A DNA stretch of 64,000 bases from Xanthoparmelia taractica (lineage: Eukaryota; Ascomycota; Lecanoromycetes; Lecanorales; Parmeliaceae). The notes beneath the pieces were generated by a model. That model was not told the origin of the DNA. It saw only the letters and a list, made by a program, of their open reading frames with translations, and searched no databases. Location: positions 248,001 through 312,000 of the forward strand of contig MU853181.1 of NCBI GenBank assembly GCA_033085395.1, written 5' to 3'. Below are positions 58,401-64,000 of this stretch, in pieces (positions within the stretch are counted from its first letter, which is position 1; each line of letters starts with the position of its first letter). A program made the translations under genes and the position numbers.

Positions 58401-58506
58401 GCACCGGTGGTGTAGGCGGCGCGAATGTCGGCATCGATGAGTAGCTCACCTGAAGAGTCTCAAATTTGTGCCAGACATATGGAGGTGGATTGGCGTACTG
58501 AGGCAT
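55490..58506 (-). CDS. Large acidic Pro/Glu/Ala repeat protein with basic coiled-coil tail
   Basis: Three exons: 58506-58278, 58225-58118 and 58065-55490 (both introns 52 nt), 970 aa. The N-terminal 30 residues (MPQYANPPPYVWHKFETLQV) are unlike the rest and may be a short conserved motif. Then about 600 residues are dominated by Glu, Ala, Pro, Ser and Thr with imperfect repeats such as EEPAATEQPAEEAPPAAEE and STPEAPVEEVPAPTEEP. A Lys-rich patch (KEKKAKKSSKRTVDGQKDEH) interrupts it. The last 250 residues are Ser/Arg-rich, ending in a charged coiled coil (RRKREELDRAEAETKRELR) and a basic tail. No enzyme domain, signal peptide or membrane segment. It is probably a disordered scaffold; function unknown. 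The ORF is intact despite the repeats. Confidence 0.72.
56455..56714 (-). repeat. Coding minisatellite, 99-nt unit with 48-nt sub-unit
   Basis: The string GCTCTTCAGTCG recurs at spacings of 147 and 99 nt; 147 equals one 99-nt unit plus one 48-nt unit. All lengths are multiples of three, so copy-number change keeps the frame. Confidence 0.75.
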
Positions 58507-59724
58507 GTTGGGCTGCCTCCTCGACGACGGCGTAGCTGAATGAAGAAGATGATATTATGCTCGACTGCTCATATATTCTTGACGGTCTTGCAAAGGAGGG
58601 CCCGAGCATCCAATTGGATGCTTCACGGAAGGAGGGGCTTCAATGAATAAGCACCGGACCAAGGGTAAGACGGGAAAAGCATCATGACTGAAAACATTGG
58701 AGCCAATTCAAGTTGACGTAGAGAGCACGACGACGGGCTGGAGTGCCAAAGGAAGTCAAGGGCATCAACAATTTGATTTCTTCAGAATGGCTGTAGCGAG
58801 AATTGACGAGACAGAGTAGAATGCCATGCACCATGACTTGAAAAAGGTGAAGGATAGTGAAAGTGGTCACGCAGAACCTTGCATCATTTACAGTGATAAG
58901 AGTTGGGAGACCAATTGGAGCCACGTCGACGAGTAATATTCCAACATAACACCAGGTAAACGGTGGGGTGGGCGTGCAGACGGCGAGCTAGCCATCTCTT
59001 GATAGATTCTTTTAGCGTCTGTTGAAGTATTGCATGTTGGTATGCACTCTGTATGGCTCCTCGGTCGTCGCTCTGGGAATACTTCTCCCCGTGGAGTTCG
59101 CTGCAGGTCGGTTGGCCGCTTGCTGCCCAACGCCCCTGATTCGAGCATGTACTAGAGGCACAAATGTGCATGATGCAGATGCAGAGGCAGAATCATGCAT
59201 GATCGTAAGCCTCATATTTTTACATCATGGATGGCAGATGTCCTGAAGCAACTAAAGCGAGGGAGTGGGAGAGGGAAAGAGAAAAAAGGTGAGGCTGTCT
59301 CATCGAGCCTGGAACAATAATCCTTCAGGGCGAGTACTGTTGTACTTGTAGAAGGAAGCTGCGACTCGGGCCCAGCCGTAACGCCTTGCATTGAGCCGGT
59401 TGGCCACCCGGAAGCCCGCATTTAGCGCCTAAAGTTGGTGATTCTTGATTCTTTAAGGATGCTTGCTTCAATAGGCATACAGTACCTTATCCTCGATCTC
59501 CGGAATCCACCACCCCTTCATCTCCCCCTCGGACATTATCATTATTATCCTCATCTCCAACGGCACAACTACTCCTAATCGTCAATTGCTCACTTGCTGG
59601 CTGGAATACAGCTTGCATACGGGATAGGATTGATTAAGAGCACATGATACCCACCAACCCTAACATCAATGCAATCACACAGAACCACGCCAACTCTCTG
59701 TGACTCTCAGAAGACCTAACATCC
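58507..59724. other. Divergent intergenic region, no supported gene
   Basis: Promoters of the acidic repeat protein (minus) and the DUF3253 gene (plus). Minus-strand ORFs at 58682-59215 show no motifs or consistent splicing. Confidence 0.45.
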
Positions 59725-60036
59725 ATGTCGGTGACAGGATTCGACAATGGAGACATCCTCAGGCCCCACATCGATCGCTTACTGTCTTGTCGAGACTATC
59801 CAAAGACCATTTGTCCATCAGAGATCCCAAGGGCCTTGACCCCCGCCGAGCTCAAAGCCTGCGGTACTTCAGATTGGCGAAGTCTCATGCCAGCCGTTCG
59901 CCACATACTCTGGAACATGCGAGAGAAGGGGGAAGTGGAAATTCTTCAAAAAGGATCGTTGGTGCCTCAGGATAGTGAAACAGCCGAGATCAAGGGTCCA
60001 ATACGGGCGAGAAGAATCTTTGCGGCCCAAAGCTGA
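59725..60036 (+). CDS. DUF3253 domain protein
   Basis: Single exon, 103 aa. The whole protein is one winged-helix-like DUF3253 domain: ILRPHIDRLLSCRDYPKTIC, PSEIPRALTPAELKACG, WRSLMPAVRHILWNMREKGE and EILQKGSLVPQDS ending in KGPIRARR. The family is widespread in bacteria and scattered in fungi and has no known activity; the fold suggests DNA binding. Intronless structure and the bacterial-heavy distribution leave old horizontal transfer possible, but codon use does not look foreign by eye. Confidence 0.78.
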   Translation: MSVTGFDNGDILRPHIDRLLSCRDYPKTICPSEIPRALTPAELKACGTSDWRSLMPAVRHILWNMREKGEVEILQKGSLVPQDSETAEIKGPIRARRIFAAQS

Positions 60037-60213
60037 TTTGAAAGAGGATACGCACTGAGTCAAGGACATTCGCGATGTCATCGATAATGACAACACCGTG
60101 AATCATTTTTCGTGACTCGATCTGGCAGCCTTGTCTACCTAGCGAGGCTCCCATGATCACGTGAGTCAATTTTACACAGCCTAGCAACTAATATATCCAA
60201 TCAACAGATGCTT

Positions 60214-60221
60214 TATAAATA
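60214..60221 (+). promoter_or_regulatory. TATA box of the 2OG oxygenase gene
   Basis: TATAAATA about 65 nt before the ATG at 60284, with a CCAAT motif at 60197-60201. The spacing is right for a fungal core promoter. Confidence 0.5.
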
Positions 60222-60283
60222 AGGTACCTTCTCGTTGGCCGCTCAACTCAGTAACCTCCTGCTTGACATACATCCACACCACC

Positions 60284-61072
60284 ATGGCTACCTATACTAT
60301 ACCCCATGATTTCCTGTTAGGCCCAGGTCGTCCCAAGCTCCTAAAGGCTGTCGTGGACTTCGATCGTACCGATTTACCGGAATACAGAGGCCGCTATGCT
60401 ACAGTCCTGGACAACGTCTTCACAAGAGACGAATGCAACGTGCTCGTTCGGGCCGCTGAAGCCCAAGGCAATGGTACCTGGGAGCAAGCCACAATCAACA
60501 TTGGAGGAGGCGCGCAAGCAGTGATTACAGATTCACGGGATTGCGGCCGTATCATCTTTGATGACGCAGATTTGGTCGACAGGATCTGGTCGAGGATCAA
60601 GGATTTGGTGCCGGAGATTGAATGTCTAAAGGATATGGCTAGGGTGACAGGGTATGGACCAGTCAAGCGGGGCGAGACGTGGAAAATATCACGACTTAAT
60701 GAGCGCATGAGATTTCTCAAGTATGGCGAGGGACAGTACTTCAAGCGTGAGTAATGTCGAAAAGCGTTGGACCTTACGGCACTGACCCATTCAGCGCACA
60801 ATGACGCCTGCTACCAGACTCCAGACGGTACAGAGATGTCTTTCTATACCCTCCACGTATATCTCAACGAGGCAGACCCCGCCAACAAGCTCGATGGCGG
60901 GGCGACAACATTCCACTCATACGACATGCATCGCTCGTTCGATGTAGACCCAAAGCTAGGGCGGGTGCTCATTTTCCAGCACCGAGACCTGTTGCACTCA
61001 GGCGCAGATGTTACATCCGGCGTCAAGATAACTTTGCGAACGGATATTATGTATGAGAAGATGGAGGAGTAA
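60284..61072 (+). CDS. 2-oxoglutarate/Fe(II) dioxygenase, prolyl-4-hydroxylase-like
   Basis: Two exons, 60284-60746 and 60795-61072 (48-nt intron, phase 1), 246 aa. Splicing completes the iron-binding motif HND (His 156, Asp 158) in YFKPHNDACY. The distal ligands are His 222 in LLHSGADV and the 2-oxoglutarate Arg 236 in ITLRTD. DGGATTFHSYD is the usual strand between them. An N-terminal helical part has FTRDECNVLVRAAE, typical of P4H-like proteins. No signal peptide, so it acts in the cytosol or nucleus. The substrate is unknown; relatives modify protein prolines or small molecules. Confidence 0.9.
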
Positions 61073-61292
61073 AAGCATGAGCTGCATACCTCGTACAAAA
61101 AAGCCCTGCTTTACCCTTTGTGTACAAAATGATGGAGTAGATAGGTAACCCAATACATATTGTAGACAACGCCCACGCTCTATGCTCTATCCCACGCCCA
61201 ACGCCTATACCCTTCCCCACAATGCAATCGTACATCCCACAGGCCAAAAAGACCCCGCCCTCCCTCCCTTCCCCGCCTCGTCTCCCAACCAA

Positions 61293-61997
61293 TCACCCAC
61301 ACCTCCCATCCCCCCAACCCGTCCTCCACCTCTCCTCCCACCTCCCACACTCAAACTCCCCCTTCCCCAACTTCCGATTAACCTCATTATGCGCCTCGCA
61401 CATCCACCTCCCCAGCCCCTCCCTCCCTTCCACCCGCGGCTCATTCCCCTTCCTCCCCATCCACGCTTGAAAATCCTCCGCGCACGTCCAGCACGGGTAC
61501 AGGCGCGAGAACAGCGAGAGGAACTGCTTCATTTCGGATTGTTGGGCGGGTGTGGCGGTGGGGGGGTAGGAGGCTGAGAGGGTGTGGAGGAAGGTCCAGG
61601 TTGAGCGGCCGAGGGCTTCGACGTCGGGGGGGCAGTCGGGGGGGAGGGGGGCGGGGGTGGAGAGGGAGGTGGAGGAGGAGGTGGTGGGTTGGGTTGTGGT
61701 GGTAGTGGAAGTGGAAGTAATGGGTGGGTTTTTGTTGGCGGCGGTGGTGTCCTTTTTTGCCATGGCGAGCCAGGCGGAGACGGAGGTGCAGGAGCGGCAG
61801 CTGGACGGGCGGTTAGGCTCGAACATGTCCCTCGATTACAGTTACCGCTTTGCAGTGCGGCGCTGGACTCACGGTTTGCCATCTTTACCCAGCACTACGC
61901 CCTTGGGTAGGGCTTTCTTTTCCGAAGCTGCTGGGTCTTCGGACTCCGGCGCAGGCTTCTTGTTGGTCTTTTGGACATCGCTGAAGAATTTGTCCAT
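61293..61997 (-). CDS. ERV1: Mitochondrial FAD-linked sulfhydryl oxidase Erv1
   Basis: Two exons, 61997-61873 and 61800-61293 (72-nt intron, phase 2), 210 aa. The shuttle pair CRSC (Cys 43 and 46) is completed by splicing. The FAD domain has CPPDVEALGRSTWTFLHTLS, the active-site CWTC (145 and 148), WMCEAHNEVNRKLGK and the structural Cys 176/193 pair. Erv1 reoxidises Mia40 in the intermembrane space and passes electrons to cytochrome c. An in-frame ATG at 62054 adds 19 hydrophobic residues; the shorter start is chosen as the family lacks a presequence. A Thr/Ser/Pro linker of about 40 residues joins the parts. Confidence 0.93.
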
Positions 61998-62170
61998 GGC
62001 GGAAACAGGCACACGGAGGAGAGAGGGAGAGAGTGTGTATACGATGAATAGCATCAGAATGTTTACTCGTCGGCTGAACCTCGGCGCCTCGTCTCCGCAA
62101 AATCATAGAAAAGAGAGAGTGCAAAGACTACCCTAGAGATTACCCTCCCACAAGCACCGCAAACACAACA
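61998..62170. promoter_or_regulatory. Compact bidirectional promoter ERV1/HEM4
   Basis: Only 173 nt separate the two divergent start codons. Both products serve mitochondrial redox or haem biology, so co-regulation is plausible but not shown. Confidence 0.5.
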
Positions 62171-63172
62171 ATGCCACCCACCGACAACCCCCCCACCCCA
62201 CAAATCCCGATCCTCCTCCTCAAAACCCCCTCCCCAACCCCCACCACCGACGCCTACACCCTCCACCTACCCCCACCCTTCGCCCCAACCTACGTCCCCG
62301 TCCTCTCCCACACCCTCCTCCCAGACCCCCTCATAAAACTCCTCCTCACGCACTTCACGCCCAACCCCTCCCCTGACCGCCTCCCCGACCCCAAACCCTT
62401 CCCCTACGGCGCCCTGATATTCACATCCCAGCGCTCCGTCGCCGCCTTCGCTTCCGCGCTGAATGCGCCGCCAGTGGTGAAGATCCGGGAGCGGGTAGCG
62501 GAGGGGCTTGGTGGTGGTGGTGGTGGCGGCGGCGGTGTGCGATTCTATGTTGTAGGGCCGGCGACGGAGCGGGCGCTGCGGGCGGTGCGGGACGAGCGGT
62601 GTGCTGGGTGTGGGATTTATGGGGGTGAGGGGGCGGGGAGTGGGGAGGTGCTTGCGAGGATTATGTTGGGAAAGGACGGGGAGCGGGAAGCGGCGTATGA
62701 TGTGCGAGAGGGAGAAGGAGGGAGGAAGAAACCGGCGCTGTTTCTGGTTGGGGAGAAGAGGAGGGATGTCATACCGCGCATGCTTATGGATCCGGAATTG
62801 CCGGAGAGGGAGAGGGTACAGGTTGATGAGATGGAGGTCTATAGGACAGGCGAACTGGAAGAGTTCGAGTTCCAGTTTACGCAGACGCTATCCCGGACGA
62901 AGTCCGACTCGCTGAGGTGGGTCGTGGTATTCTCGCCCACGGCTGGGGAAGGAATGTTTGGAGGTTTGGGATGGCTGGACAAGGCCAACGGGAGGGTCAA
63001 AGCCGATATAATGGGGCCGGGCAGGAGGACATTTATAGCCTGTATCGGTCCTACGACCAGGGAATACCTGGTCCAGGAGTTTGGGTTCGAACCTGATGTT
63101 GTTGCGAAAAAGCCGAGTCCACAAGGCGTGAAGGACGGGATTGAAAGCTTCATGATGGAGAGAGGATTATGA
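62171..63172 (+). CDS. HEM4: Uroporphyrinogen-III synthase
   Basis: Single exon, 333 aa. It closes and inverts ring D of hydroxymethylbilane to uroporphyrinogen III in haem synthesis. Visible family parts: the first domain with YGALIFTSQRSVAAFASAL; VRFYVVGPATERALR; KPALFLVGEKRRDVIPRML; the second linker VDEMEVYRTGELEEF; and WVVVFSPTAGEGMF followed by FIACIGPTTREYLVQEFGF and AKKPSPQGVKDGI at the C-terminus. The first 60 residues are Pro-rich, and a Gly run (about residues 115-123) comes from GGT/GGC repeats. The GC-rich coding bias differs from the neighbouring Erv1 only by composition. Confidence 0.9.
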   Translation: MPPTDNPPTPQIPILLLKTPSPTPTTDAYTLHLPPPFAPTYVPVLSHTLLPDPLIKLLLTHFTPNPSPDRLPDPKPFPYGALIFTSQRSVAAFASALNAPPVVKIRERVAEGLGGGGGGGGGVRFYVVGPATERALRAVRDERCAGCGIYGGEGAGSGEVLARIMLGKDGEREAAYDVREGEGGRKKPALFLVGEKRRDVIPRMLMDPELPERERVQVDEMEVYRTGELEEFEFQFTQTLSRTKSDSLRWVVVFSPTAGEGMFGGLGWLDKANGRVKADIMGPGRRTFIACIGPTTREYLVQEFGFEPDVVAKKPSPQGVKDGIESFMMERGL

Positions 63173-63484
63173 AAACCTCTCTGCTACATCTAAATCTAAT
63201 CGTTGAAAGAACGAATATTCGAATGCTGAAGCTATATTGCTATCCTTGTTTTCGTACCCTCGAGTACAAGCACACAGCCACTCAAGCTGATAAAATCAAG
63301 ATGAAAGGAGATTCCACATATGCACCAGGATGCTCGAAGACACATAGCCTAGGCCCGGCTCCTTAGCACCGAATGAGATCGCGAGAGCCACATCTATCGT
63401 CACCAGCCGACAAATGAGAGCTAGGCATGATCTATCTTCGATTGTCCAATCACATCGTCCAAATCGGGTCGTCATTAAAGGATC
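63173..63484. other. Convergent intergenic region
   Basis: Between the 3' ends of HEM4 and the MAP kinase. No gene supported. Confidence 0.5.
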
Positions 63485-64000
63485 CTATCTCATGATTTCT
63501 GCAAATATCAACTCTGTCATTGGATTAGCAAATGAAGCAGTATAAGGATGATAGACAGCCTACGTTTCAATTCCTCCTTGGTCAGCGTATCTTTGTTCTT
63601 GTCAAAGTCGAAGAACTCCTCCGGGATGGCTTCTGCGGTTGGCTCGTCTTCTGGGTCATGATACGGCTCCAGGTAAGGGTGCCTGAGCGCCTCTTCGACG
63701 GTAATTCTCTTCACAGGGTTGAAGGCGAGAAGCTTCTCTAACAGGTCCAAGGCAAGATCGGAAGTCTTGGGGAACATTGCTTTCATAGGTATCTTCTTCT
63801 TGAACGGCAGAGAGCGGATGTATTCTCGCGCGCGCCGAGACTTGATACCGTAGTAATCTTCCATGGTCGGGGTGCCCAGGACGTCGAGGATGAGTGTCAA
63901 CTGGTGGTGGTCTGTCACTGGTGAGAAGTGCTGAAAGAGAGGCACGGGGTAGATACCTACAATCTTTTCCGGGGAACAAAGGCTTGCCATTCAACATCTC
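63485..64000 (-). CDS. PMK1: MAP kinase of the Fus3/Kss1 (Pmk1) type, 3' part, cut by window end
   Basis: Partial: the gene continues beyond 64000. Exons seen: 64000-63961, 63911-63564 and 63513-63485, with introns of 49 and 50 nt. The last exon is only 29 nt and supplies QLIFAEIMR then stop. The kinase C-lobe reads MLNGKPLFPGKDYHHQLTLI, LGTPTMEDYYGIKSRRAREY, KTSDLALDLLEKLLAFNP, VKRITVEEALRHPYLEPYHD and the docking tail PIPEEFFDFDKNKD-like segment. This pattern separates it from Slt2 and Hog1 types. The kinase governs mating, hyphal fusion and, in pathogens, infection-structure formation. Catalytic loop lies outside the window. Confidence 0.93.

Noticed and set aside
1..64000. CRISPR arrays, prophage, bacterial operons, rRNA
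   Set aside because: The spliceosomal introns and gene families are fungal throughout; no spaced repeat array or rRNA sequence was seen.

Overview
The window is a 64 kb piece of nuclear genome from a filamentous ascomycete (Pezizomycotina). The evidence is compact genes with many 48-80 nt GT-AG introns, CTAAC/CTGAC-like branch points, and fungal families throughout: RTA1, Zn2Cys6, CYP52-like P450, STAND/NLR with a fungal N-terminal domain, CBM19-like and a Fus3/Kss1-type MAP kinase. The class cannot be fixed from sequence alone. No mitochondrial or bacterial DNA, rRNA, confident tRNA or intact transposon was seen. All gene models were spliced by hand, with reading phase checked across every intron.

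Layout. 0-7 kb: an RTA1-like membrane protein, an MFS monocarboxylate-type transporter and a fatty aldehyde dehydrogenase. 7-17 kb: conserved housekeeping genes (AP-3 mu, a DUF4536/DMAC1-like protein, a HAPSTR1/C16orf72-like protein, an ISWI remodeller and a HAD phosphatase). 17-25 kb: a lineage-restricted membrane-anchored protein, an AT-rich relic, a secreted sorbosone/pyranose dehydrogenase-like quinoprotein, ALG13 and an APC amino-acid/GABA permease. 25-46 kb is accessory in character: an NLR-like STAND protein (N-terminal fungal domain, NB-ARC, TPR), a CYP52-like P450, two Ser/Thr-rich secreted proteins sharing a short hydrophobic motif, an orphan gene, an EI24/RRT8-like membrane protein, broken coding relics, a secreted lysophospholipase and an S1/P1 nuclease. 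46-55 kb: a ten-exon MATE transporter containing a 5-nt micro-exon, a second P450 and a Zn2Cys6 regulator, separated by repeat-bearing DNA. 55-64 kb: a very acidic repeat protein with a duplicated exon-intron unit, a DUF3253 protein, a 2OG-Fe(II) oxygenase, the divergent pair ERV1/HEM4 and the 3' part of a Fus3/Kss1 MAP kinase cut by the window edge.

Functional links. The lysophospholipase, the CBM19-like protein and the S1/P1 nuclease form a run of secreted proteins suited to attacking phospholipid, chitinous wall and nucleic acid outside the cell. The fatty aldehyde dehydrogenase and CYP52-like P450 fit hydrocarbon or fatty-acid oxidation but lie 25 kb apart. The MATE, P450 and Zn2Cys6 genes could be a small detoxification group, but no polyketide, peptide or terpene synthase is present. 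The most unusual observations are the 5-nt exon, the duplicated intron-exon unit, the shared motif of the two Ser/Thr-rich secreted proteins, and the perfect inverted repeats, one of which sits just upstream of a P450 start codon.
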